Of a DNA stretch of 64,000 nucleotides, positions 32,688-41,100 are shown in pieces. The stretch lies in NCBI GenBank assembly GCA_043392685.1, contig JBHZGM010000013.1. The stretch is one strand, 5' to 3'. Under the pieces are notes generated by a model. That model was not told the DNA's origin. It did no database searches and saw nothing but the letters and a program-made list of their open reading frames with translations. Position 1 is the first letter of the stretch. Every line of letters begins with the position of its first letter. The position numbers and the translations under genes are program-made. Origin of the DNA: Metapseudomonas sp043392685. GTDB taxonomy: Bacteria > Pseudomonadota > Gammaproteobacteria > Pseudomonadales > Pseudomonadaceae.

Positions 32688-33842
32688 ATGCGAATAACCA
32701 GGATCCTCGCCCAATCAACGCTGGCCCTGAGCGTCTCGCTCATCGGCCTCGGCAATGCCAGTGCCGAGCTGCCGGCCGATCAGGGCATCGGCCAGACCAC
32801 CTTGCCCTTCCCGCCGGAACCGCACCGCGCATACATCGTCGACGTGGAGTTCGAGAGCTTCGTCGCCGGTCGCGTGACCGTGGTCGACCCCGAGAAGAAG
32901 AAAATGCTCGGCATGGTGCCCACTGGCTTCGCCGCGCCCTCGACCCTGAGCCGCGACGGCAAGACGCTGTTCACCGCCGACCTGTTCTACTCCCGTGGCA
33001 CCCGTGGCACCCGCACCGACGTGCTCACCGCCTGGGACACCAGCACCCTGTCCCCGGCCTATGAAGTGCTGATTCCCACCAAGCGTGCCGAGGCACTGAC
33101 CCAGCGCTACTCCCTGGGCACCAGCGCCGATGACCGCTTCGTCTACGTCTACAACTTCACCCCGTCCACCTCGGTGACGGTGGTCGACATCAAGGCCAGG
33201 GCCGTGGCCGGTGAAATCGCCATCCCCGGCTGCGTGCTGAACTACCCGGTGGGCAAGCGTTCCTTCGCCTCCCTGTGCGGCGACGGCAGCCTGCAACTGG
33301 TGACGCTGGACGACGAAGGCAAGGAAGTCTCCCGCACCCACACTGCCTTCTTCGACCCCAACGCCGAGAAGCTGGTGGAGCGCGCCTACAACGTGGGCGA
33401 TATCTACTACTTCGTCACCACCACCGGCACCGTCCGCGGCGTGGACTTCTCCGGCAAGCAGCCGAAGGTCCTCGAAGCCTGGAACCTGGTCAGCGACGCC
33501 GCCGAGAAGAAGGCCGGCTGGGCGCCTGGCGGCTGGCAGCTGATCACCGTGGCGCCGAAGCTGAACCGTCTCTACGTGCTGATGCACGACGCCCACGAGG
33601 CGATGAAGTGGGAAGACCCGAGCCCGTTCATCTGGGTTTATGACCTCAAGACCCACAAGCGCATCGGCACCCTGGAAGCGCCGAACCCGATCTGGAGCCT
33701 GCAGGCCACCAGCGACGACAACCCTCTGCTGCTGGGCACCAATATCGCCGGCGGTCTGGAGGTGTTCGACCTGAAGAGCGGCAAGCACACCGGCACCATG
33801 GAACACATCCAGAAGACCGCGACCCAGGTCCTTAGCCACTGA
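32688..33842 (+). CDS. aauB: TTQ-dependent amine dehydrogenase, large (beta-propeller) subunit
   Basis: 384 residues with a Sec signal (MRITRILAQSTLALSVSLIG, cleavage near Ala26). The mature part is a seven-bladed beta-propeller typical of amine dehydrogenase heavy chains: HRAYIVDVEFESFVAGRVTV, then DLFYSRGTRGTRTDVLTAWD, and LYVLMHDAHEAMKWEDPS near the end. It pairs with the quinone-bearing light chain in the periplasm to oxidise primary amines to aldehyde, ammonia and electrons. GGGAG precedes the start. I label it aau (aromatic) rather than mau because the gene order BEDA plus a monohaem cytochrome matches the Alcaligenes aau cluster. Substrate preference is inference. Confidence 0.85.
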   Translation: MRITRILAQSTLALSVSLIGLGNASAELPADQGIGQTTLPFPPEPHRAYIVDVEFESFVAGRVTVVDPEKKKMLGMVPTGFAAPSTLSRDGKTLFTADLFYSRGTRGTRTDVLTAWDTSTLSPAYEVLIPTKRAEALTQRYSLGTSADDRFVYVYNFTPSTSVTVVDIKARAVAGEIAIPGCVLNYPVGKRSFASLCGDGSLQLVTLDDEGKEVSRTHTAFFDPNAEKLVERAYNVGDIYYFVTTTGTVRGVDFSGKQPKVLEAWNLVSDAAEKKAGWAPGGWQLITVAPKLNRLYVLMHDAHEAMKWEDPSPFIWVYDLKTHKRIGTLEAPNPIWSLQATSDDNPLLLGTNIAGGLEVFDLKSGKHTGTMEHIQKTATQVLSH

Positions 33843-33854
33843 CGAGGTGAAGCC

Positions 33855-34394
33855 ATGCAAGCTGATCCCATATTCGTCATCGCCGCCGCCCTCGCGGTCG
33901 CGGTGATCCTGGCCAGCGCGGCGACCCACAAGCTGCGTGCGCCGGCGCGCTTTGCCAACCAGGTGGAGGATTACCAGTTGCTGCCACGCGGCCTGGTGCG
34001 CCCGGTGTCGCGTCTCGTGCCCTTCATCGAAGTGGCCGTGGCCTTCGCCCTGCTGGTGCCCGCCAGCCGCCACCTGGCCGCACTGGCCGCCGCCGCGCTG
34101 CTGGCCGGCTACGCCGGGGCCATCGGCATCAACCTGTGGCGTGGTCGCCGCGACATCGACTGCGGTTGCGCAGGCCCTGAACAGGCCCAGCCGATCCGCC
34201 CGGTGCTGCTGGCGCGCAACGCCGTACTGGTGAGCCTGGCGCTGGTCGCCAGCCTCGCCCCCCGCAGCCGCGAGCTGGGCGCCTTCGACATCTTCGTCGT
34301 GATCGCCGCCAGCGCCGCTGCCCTGCTCCTTTACGCCGCTGCCGATGGCCTGATGGCCAACGCTCCCCGTCTGCTCAAACTTATTGGAAGGTGA
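33855..34394 (+). CDS. aauE: MauE/AauE-type membrane maturation protein (DoxX-like)
   Basis: 179 residues with four or five hydrophobic helices and a short loop RRDIDCGCAGPEQAQPIRPV. The loop holds Cys-Gly-Cys next to the membrane, typical of MauE/methylamine utilisation proteins. The family is needed for light-chain disulfide formation and stability, probably as the VKOR-like electron partner of MauD. It starts 12 nt after aauB and ends 3 nt before the next start, so it is tightly co-transcribed. Confidence 0.85.
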   Translation: MQADPIFVIAAALAVAVILASAATHKLRAPARFANQVEDYQLLPRGLVRPVSRLVPFIEVAVAFALLVPASRHLAALAAAALLAGYAGAIGINLWRGRRDIDCGCAGPEQAQPIRPVLLARNAVLVSLALVASLAPRSRELGAFDIFVVIAASAAALLLYAAADGLMANAPRLLKLIGR

Positions 34395-34397
34395 ATC

Positions 34398-35009
34398 ATG
34401 GAAGCTCTTATCGTTTCCAACGTCCTGCTCTGGTGCCTGCTGATCGCCCTGGCCTTCGCCGTCATGGGCCTGGTGCGTCAGATTGGTGTACTCCACGGCC
34501 GCCTGGCCCCGGCCGGCGCGCTGATGGTCGACAAAGGCGTAGCCGTCAACGAACCCGCCCCGAAAGTCACCGCTGCCGACCGTAACGGCCGCCCGGTGAA
34601 CTTCGGCTACGCCGGCGAAAAAGCCCAACTGCTGTTCTTCCTCTCGCCCACCTGCCCGATCTGCAAATCCCTGCTGCCGGCCATCAAGTCCATCGCCAAG
34701 GACCAGGCCGACCGCCTCGAGGTGATCTACGTCAGCGACGGCGACATGGACGCCCAGCAGGCGCTGATCGCCGAACACAAGCTGGAAGACGCCACCTACG
34801 TGGTCGGCCCGGAAGTGGGCATGACCTACCAGATCGGCAAGCTTCCCTACGCGGCGCTGATCGACAAGGCCGGCGTGCTGCGCTCCAAGGGTCTGGTGAA
34901 CTCCCGCGAGCACCTGGACAGCCTGTTCGAGGCCGAGCACCTGGGCAGCGCGACCCTGCAGCAGTACCTGCACAACCACTCGCATTCCCACGGCGCACAT
35001 AACCACTGA
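34398..35009 (+). CDS. aauD: MauD/AauD-type periplasmic thioredoxin-like protein
   Basis: 203 residues: an N-terminal membrane anchor (about 5-26), then a thioredoxin-fold domain with the redox motif CPIC (Cys86-Cys89, FFLSPTCPICKSL) and the cis-Pro region GKLPYAALIDKAG. A His-rich C-terminal tail follows (HNHSHSHGAHNH), which could bind metal. It is needed for the many disulfides of the light chain encoded directly downstream (18 nt after its stop). The His-rich tail is unusual compared with the core family. Confidence 0.87.
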   Translation: MEALIVSNVLLWCLLIALAFAVMGLVRQIGVLHGRLAPAGALMVDKGVAVNEPAPKVTAADRNGRPVNFGYAGEKAQLLFFLSPTCPICKSLLPAIKSIAKDQADRLEVIYVSDGDMDAQQALIAEHKLEDATYVVGPEVGMTYQIGKLPYAALIDKAGVLRSKGLVNSREHLDSLFEAEHLGSATLQQYLHNHSHSHGAHNH

Positions 35010-35027
35010 CAAGGAAGGGAGCACCCA

Positions 35028-35549
35028 ATGAAACTGCTAGACCGTCTGTTCGAACGCTCCACGCGTCACGTCGCCGACACCACGTCGCGGCGCAACTTCC
35101 TCGGTCGCATCGGCTCGCTGATGGTGGCCGGCGCCGCCCTGCCGGTGCTGCTACCCATCGACCGCACCAGCAAGGCGCTCGCCGCCGACGATCCGAAAGC
35201 CGGCGACCCGGGTGACCCGAATAGCTGCGACTACTGGCGCTACTGCTCGGTGGACGGCTTCCTCTGTGCCTGCTGCGGCGGCTCGGTGACCTCCTGCCCG
35301 CCCGGCACCGAGGCCTCCCAGGTGACCTGGATCGGCACCTGCCGCAACCCGGCCGACGGCAAGGACTACATCATTTCCTATAACGACTGCTGCGGTAAGC
35401 ACAGCTGCGCCCAATGCGCCTGCACCCGCAACGACAGCGAGGAACCGGCGTACCGTCCGTTCAACAACAACGACGTCAACTGGTGCCTGGCGGCCAAGTC
35501 GCACATCTACCACTGCACCGTCTCCATCATCCGCGGCGTCGCGATCTGA
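35028..35549 (+). CDS. aauA: TTQ-dependent amine dehydrogenase, small catalytic subunit
   Basis: 173 residues. A twin-arginine signal (SRRNFLGRIGSLMVAGAALP, residues 20-39) directs folded export. The Cys-rich core begins CDYWRYCSVDGF. The two Trp residues that form tryptophan tryptophylquinone align as Trp101 (QVTWIGTC) and Trp152 (DVNWCLAA), 51 residues apart as in methylamine and aromatic amine dehydrogenases. The catalytic-base position is Asp120 (SYNDCCG). There are 14 Cys after the signal, two more than the 12 (six disulfides) of methylamine dehydrogenase; the extras are Cys83 and Cys127. AAGGAAGGGAG precedes the start. Confidence 0.9.
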   Translation: MKLLDRLFERSTRHVADTTSRRNFLGRIGSLMVAGAALPVLLPIDRTSKALAADDPKAGDPGDPNSCDYWRYCSVDGFLCACCGGSVTSCPPGTEASQVTWIGTCRNPADGKDYIISYNDCCGKHSCAQCACTRNDSEEPAYRPFNNNDVNWCLAAKSHIYHCTVSIIRGVAI

Positions 35550-35566
35550 CCCGCCGGAGGGCCGCC

Positions 35567-36094
35567 ATGCGTTACCTGTTGATTGCCGGACTGATGTGCG
35601 CCATGGCGGCCCCGCTGGCCATGGCCCGCGCGATTCCGGACCCGAACCAGAAGCACGCGCCGGGCAACGAAACGCCGCAAACGCCCATCTCGGAAGCCGG
35701 CTACAGCACCCCGGTGAACTACCAGCTGCAATGCGCTGGCTGCCACCTGGGCGACGGCACCGGCTCCAGGGCCAACGACACGCCGAAGATGAAGGACTTC
35801 GTCGGCAACTTCCTCAAGGTGGAAGGCGGCCGCGAGTTCCTCGTGCGGGTGCCGGGCATGTCCCAGTCGGCGCTGAACAACGCCCAGCTGGCGGACCTGA
35901 TCAACTGGATGATGCGCAAGGACGGCATCGCCGGCAGCAGCGTGCCGGACGACTACAAGCCCTACACCGAGGAAGAAGTCGCCAGGATCCGCAGCGTCAC
36001 CCTGCTCAACCTGCCGGACACCCGCGCGGGCCTGATCAGGCAGATGCGCGAAAAAGGCATCGCCATCGACGATGGCATGGACGACGCCTACTGA
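35567..36094 (+). CDS. Small monohaem c-type cytochrome of the amine dehydrogenase operon
   Basis: 175 residues: signal peptide (MRYLLIAGLMCAMAAPLAMA), one haem c site CAGCH (56-60; QCAGCHLGDG) and a Met-containing axial segment candidate (PGMSQSALNNAQLADLINWM). GGAGG lies 7 nt before the ATG at 35567, and the gene follows aauA by 17 nt. It corresponds in position and type to orf-2 of the Alcaligenes aau cluster. It may carry electrons from the dehydrogenase or assist TTQ formation. It is far too small, and has too few haems, to be a MauG-type dihaem enzyme. Confidence 0.85.
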   Translation: MRYLLIAGLMCAMAAPLAMARAIPDPNQKHAPGNETPQTPISEAGYSTPVNYQLQCAGCHLGDGTGSRANDTPKMKDFVGNFLKVEGGREFLVRVPGMSQSALNNAQLADLINWMMRKDGIAGSSVPDDYKPYTEEEVARIRSVTLLNLPDTRAGLIRQMREKGIAIDDGMDDAY

Positions 36095-36116
36095 GTTTTA
36101 TGCTGGACGGCTTGTG

Positions 36117-36142
36117 GCCCGCCTTCATGGCGGGCTTTTTTT
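36117..36142 (+). terminator. Terminator of the amine dehydrogenase operon
   Basis: GCCCGCC/GGCGGGC stem with a 5-nt loop followed by seven T, 22 nt after the cytochrome gene stop. Confidence 0.9.
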
Positions 36143-36172
36143 GGGTGCGCCAGGCCTGGCGCACCCAAAAAA
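36137..36172. repeat. 36-bp perfect palindrome
   Basis: T6-GGGTGCGCCAGG-CCTGGCGCACCC-A6 is fully self-complementary over 36 bp. It is fused to the operon terminator on its left and to the tpx terminator on its right, so it can back up termination from both strands. Confidence 0.8.
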
Positions 36173-36193
36173 GGGAGACCGCTAGCCTCCCTT
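36167..36193 (-). terminator. tpx terminator
   Basis: On the minus strand AAGGGAG/CTCCCTT pairs around a 9-nt loop and runs into TTTTTT (the A6 of the palindrome), 17 nt after the tpx stop. Confidence 0.8.
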
Positions 36194-36210
36194 GTTCATT
36201 TCCGCATCCC

Positions 36211-36708
36211 TTACAGGACGGTAAGGGCAGCTGCGTAGTCAGGCTCGTTGGCGATTTCGCTCACCAGCTCGCTGTGCAGGACCTTGTCGTTCTCGTCCAG
36301 CACCACCACCGCACGGGCGGCGAGGCCGGTCAGCGGGCCGCTGGAGATGGCTACGCCGTAGTCCTTGAGGAAGCTGGCGCCGCGCATGGTGGACAGGTTC
36401 ACCACGTTCTCCAGGCCTTCAGCGCCGCAGAAGCGCTTCTGGGCAAACGGCAGGTCGGCGGAGATGCACAGCACCACGGTGTTCGCCAGCTTGCTGGCTT
36501 CGGCGTTGAACTTGCGCACGGAGGTGGCGCAGGTCGGGGTGTCGATGCTCGGGAAGATGTTCAGCACCTTGCGCTTGCCGCTCAGGCTGGCCAGGGTCAC
36601 GTCGGCCAGGTCGCCGCCAACCAGGCTGAATGCCGGAGCCTGCTGGCCCTTCTGCGGCAGTTGGCCGTCAACGTTGATCGGGTTGCCCTTCAGGGTTACT
36701 TGAGCCAT
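36211..36708 (-). CDS. tpx: Thiol peroxidase Tpx
   Basis: 165 residues, full length for the atypical 2-Cys peroxiredoxin Tpx. Peroxidatic Cys60 lies in SIDTPTCATSVRKF and resolving Cys94 in QKRFCGAEG. The N-terminus (VTLKGNPINVDGQLPQKGQQ) is typical. It reduces lipid and alkyl hydroperoxides with thioredoxin. It is monocistronic with its own terminator; AAGGACAA precedes the ATG. Confidence 0.95.
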   Translation of the reverse strand: MAQVTLKGNPINVDGQLPQKGQQAPAFSLVGGDLADVTLASLSGKRKVLNIFPSIDTPTCATSVRKFNAEASKLANTVVLCISADLPFAQKRFCGAEGLENVVNLSTMRGASFLKDYGVAISSGPLTGLAARAVVVLDENDKVLHSELVSEIANEPDYAAALTVL

Positions 36709-36858
36709 AGCAATTGTCCTTGTTTGAGGTGGTGTTGTAGGAAAACGCTGAGTTAACCACGAGCCGGGAAGATTGTCCTGACTTTCGAGTCAGCCAGCGT
36801 CGAAAAATCCTTCCGCAGGCCAGCTCATTCGATTCCAGGCCGGCTCCGCAGCAGCACC

Positions 36859-37107
36859 TCACCGCGTTCTAAGGCGGTCCAGGATCAGGTCGATGGTTCC
36901 ATCGGCATCGGATGAAACGTAGGGATCAAGCGCCGGAAACTTTTCCGCGGCGCGCTCCACCAGGTATTCCCCGGCGTACCGGATTCGTTCTCGGGTCGGG
37001 TTGTCGAGTTGGAGGCTGGCTCTGGCGAATCCATTGGCGTCCACATCGGCAGCGGCTTTTTCAAGCAATCTTTCCAGCAGAACCACGGTCTTCTTATCCA
37101 TGTCCAT
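36859..37107 (-). CDS. Small protein of unknown function
   Basis: 82 residues, acidic and helical (KKTVVLLERLLEKAAADVDA, then NPTRERIRYAGEYLVERAAE and SDADGTIDLILDRLRTR). No signal peptide or membrane span is seen. AAGGG lies 7 nt before the ATG at 37107. Codon use is like the neighbours. I do not recognise a family, but composition and ribosome site favour a real gene. Confidence 0.5.
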   Translation of the reverse strand: MDMDKKTVVLLERLLEKAAADVDANGFARASLQLDNPTRERIRYAGEYLVERAAEKFPALDPYVSSDADGTIDLILDRLRTR

Positions 37108-38138
37108 GTTCTTGCCCTTCGACGGGAATGTCTGAGTCGAGCCCGGCTTACCCCTATCGGCGCACTACGGCTCGGTTATCGGGAACCCGAGGCGCCCATG
37201 CAAGGGACGCACCTGAATGTGTAGTTGCGGAACAGCGCTCGACTGAAGTGGCGCGGGCTGCGGATGCAGGCGGTTATGCAAGAAACGGGGGAGATCCCGT
37301 TCCGCACCCCATCCCCCGCTGCCGGGTGGTTAAACCCCATCGCTCTCCCCAACTCCGGGGGAAGTGGCATTGCGCAGACTCCTGCTGGAAAACAACAGCG
37401 ATAACTGCCCATTCATTGGGCGGTAAATGCTGCCCCGGAGCCTGTTCCTGGCCGCAAACAGAAACTTTCGACGGTCAGATAGTTACCCAAACAACGAAAT
37501 TTATTTTTTATTTCCCCAGCAATACGACACAACTCGAAACAAACATTAAGCATTCTGGATAAACGGTATCTCAGGCCAACTTCAGTTGATTGAATACCCA
37601 GTCCCGGGGACGACTTTGGGGAGTAAGAGTGCCATGCCATCCTTGTTACCCGGATAACTGGGGAAAAATTTGCCCGCCTCTGGGGAATTACCCGGGCATT
37701 TATCGAAAAACCCGAACACTCATTAATTTCTTTTGTTTTCATGAGGATATGAAAGCAACTCAAGTCAGACGCCATTTTTGGCAGTTTCTTGACCACTTCC
37801 CGCCGCACTATTTAATTGATCACGACGCCCATTCCCGGTTCTTGAACCGCCGACATTCCAATCCCCTTCAGGGAAACAAGGCGTCCAGGAGGCATCTTGG
37901 ATCGCGCTTATGCCGGTGTTCTGCAAATAGAACCGCCCTACCTGCACAAATTGATTCATGGGCCACCGGCTGGCGCAGCCGCCGCATAACTTCGCCCACT
38001 TGAAACCTCGTAGACAACGCGCAGTCCGCTTTGCTGTGTGAGGACGTCGTCTGCCGAAGAAAAGTTGAAGCCCGAGAACAGGCCGTTCGCCACTTCAAGC
38101 GAACCGCCAAGGGGGCGCTTTGCCCCAAGGAAAACAAG
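37108..38138. other. About 1 kb AT-rich, apparently non-coding region before the RTX peroxidase
   Basis: I see no credible gene here. GC content drops visibly between about 37480 and 37830 (for example AAATTTATTTTTTATTTCCC near 37498) against a genome of roughly 62-66% GC. Several ORFs of 60-130 codons exist on both strands but have unlike-Pseudomonas composition and no ribosome sites. An inverted repeat TTTCAT-GAGGAT-ATGAAA lies near 37736-37753. It probably contains the promoter and a long leader of the gene at 38139. Confidence 0.45.
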
Positions 38139-41100
38139 ATGATCACCCTGATCAAGCAAGACCTGGCCTTCATCCTCGACCAGATCATCGTCGCCGAACG
38201 CCATGCTGACGGCGAGTCGCTCTACGACCTGGTGGGCAATCCGCTGCTGCCTATCGGCTTGCGAACCGTCAACGGCACCTGGAACAACCTGATCCCCGGA
38301 TACGAATACTACGGTTCGGCGGACCAGCTCATGCCGCGCATGCTGGCCCCCGAATTCATCGACGCTGATTTCGGCATCGATGGTCCCGGCGCCCCGCCCG
38401 GCTTCCCCGACAGCACCACCCAGACTTCCTATGAACAAACCAGTGGCTACGTGGTGGACTCCGCACCCCGCACCATCAGCAACCTGATCTCGGACCAGTC
38501 CGCCACCAACCCGGCGGCAGTGGCGGCCGCCAATTCCACCGAGGGCAGTTTCGCCTTCGACCATGATGGCAACCCGGATACACCGGACTTGATGTTCATC
38601 GCCAACGTTGCGCCGGATGAAGGCATATCGGCGCCCTACAACGCCTGGATGGCGATCTTTGGCCAGTTCTTCGACCACGGCCTCGACCTGGTGAACAAGG
38701 GCGGCAGCGGTACCGTGTACATTCCGCTTCAAACGGATGACCCGCTCTACGATCCCAACTCGCCCACCAACTTCATGGTGCTCACCCGCGCCACAAACCA
38801 GCCTGGAGCGGACGGCATACTCGGCACCGCCGACGACGTACGCGAGCACATCAACCAGACCACGCCCTTTATCGACCAGAACCAGACGTACACCTCGCAT
38901 CCGTCCCACCAGGTGTTTCTGCGCGAGTACGAAATGGTGCCGAGGCTGGATGCCAACGGGCAGCCGATACTGGACGACAATGGCCAGCCGCTGCTGATTC
39001 CGGTGGCCACGGGGCGCATGCTCGATGGTCCTGGAGGCGGCCTGGCCACCTGGGCAGACATCAAGCAACAGGCCCGCGAAAAGCTGGGAATCGACCTTAG
39101 CGATGCCGACGTCACCAACCTGCCACTGCTGGCAACCGATGAATACGGCCAATTCGAACGGGGCGCCAACGGCTTCGCTCAAATCGTCACGGCCGCCGGG
39201 CTGGTCGAAGGCAATCCCGCCGCGCCCATCAGCACCGCCGCCGCCATTCGCACCGGCCACGCGTTCCTTGACGACATCGCTCACGAGGCTACCCCGCGCA
39301 ACAGCGACGGCAGCATGAAGGTTGCCGACAGCGACGACGCGCTCGGCCTCGGCGGGGCTCCCATTGCCAATCCGGACTTCAACCCCGAATTGCCGGTCGG
39401 TCCTGGCAATTTGCCGACCCTGGCCAGCTACGACAACGAATTGCTGGATGCCCACTACATCACCGGCGACGGGCGCGGTAACGAGAACATCGGCCTGACT
39501 GCCGTGCACCATGTCTTCCATGCCGAGCACAACCGCCTGATCGAACAGATCAAGTCGACCCTGCTGGAAGACGGCGATCTCGCATTCCTGAACCAGTGGC
39601 TGAGGATCGACGTCGCTACCTGGCCGGCCAGCCAGGCCGAGATCGACGCCCTCGCCTGGGACGGCGAGCGGTTGTTCCAGGCCGCGCGCTTCACCAACGA
39701 GATGCAGTACCAGCATCTGGTATTCGAAGAGTTCGTGCGCAAGATCCAGCCTTTCACCGACGTGTTCATGGTGCAGCCGAACGTGGAGCTTGACCCGGCC
39801 ATCGTCGCCGAGTTCGCCCATGTGGTTTATCGGTTCGGCCACTCCATGCTGAACGAGACGGTGGATCGCCTCGACATCGGCATGCAGAACAGCGATCTCG
39901 GACTGATCCAGGCCTTCCTCAACCCGGTGGAATTCGGTAGCGCCGAGGATGCAGATGCCGCAGCCGGCGCCATCATCCGCGGCATGACGCGGCAGGTGGG
40001 CAACGAGATCGACGAGTTCATCACCGGGGCGCTGCGCAACAACCTCGTGGGGCTGCCGCTGGACCTTGCCGCCCTCAACATCGCGCGCGGCCGCGACACT
40101 GGCGTGCCTTCCCTGAACCATGCCCGTGAACAGTTCTTCGAAATGACCAACGACGCCAACCTCAGGCCCTATGTGAGCTGGGTGGATTTCACGCTGAACT
40201 TGAAGCATCCGGCGTCGATCATCAATTTCATCGCCGCCTACGGCACTCACGACAGCATCACGCAGGCCATCACCGTAGCCGACAAGCGCGCAGCCGCCGA
40301 AGCGCTGGTGTACGCCAGTGACGACAGTCCAGCAGACCGGGTGCAATTCCTCAACAGCACCGGCGAATGGGCAAACCGGGAAACCGGCCTGAATCTGGTG
40401 GACTTCTGGATCGGCGGGCTGGCCGAACGCAAGATGCTGTTCGGCGGCATGCTCGGTTCGACGTTCAATTTCGTCTTCGAAACCCAGATGGAGACCTTGC
40501 AGAACGCCGACCGCTTCTACTACCTCTCACGCCTGCAGGGGCAGCACTTGCTGAGCGAGCTGGAAGCCAACTCCTTCGCCTCCCTGGTCATGGCCAACAC
40601 CGACCTGGGGGCACCCGGTTCCTCGCACTTGCCGGGCGACCTGTTCGCCGCAGTGGACTACATCCTGGAGATCGATCAGGCGCGGCAGATCGGTGCTGAC
40701 CCGACCTGGAGCAACCCGATCCTCGAGGCCCTCACCCCCATGGTCGAGCGTGCGCCTGGTGTCCTGAAATACTTCGGCGACGACCACGTGGTGCTGGGTG
40801 GCAGCGAAGGCAATGAATGGCTGCTGGCCGGCACCGGCGATGACACCCTGTGGGGCGATGGCGGCAACGACACCCTGGAGGGTGGTTACGGCAACGACAT
40901 CCTGCACGGTGGCAGCGGCGATGACGTGATCACCGACATCGGTGGTGACGACAACATCAAGGGCGAGGACGGCAACGACGTCATCAGCGGCGGCAATGGC
41001 ATCGACCTTCTGTTTGGCGGTGCGGGCAAGGATTTCATCATCGGCGGCACCGACGGCAAGCAGGTGCTTGGCGGAACCGGTGATGACTTCATCTACGGCG

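Noticed and set aside
32715..35024. Minus-strand 769-codon open frame opposite aauBED
   Set aside because: Antisense to four well-supported genes and compositionally nonsensical (Gly/Gln/His-rich).
37413..38003. Small open frames in the AT-rich region before the RTX gene
   Set aside because: No ribosome sites, overlapping on both strands, and unlike-Pseudomonas composition.
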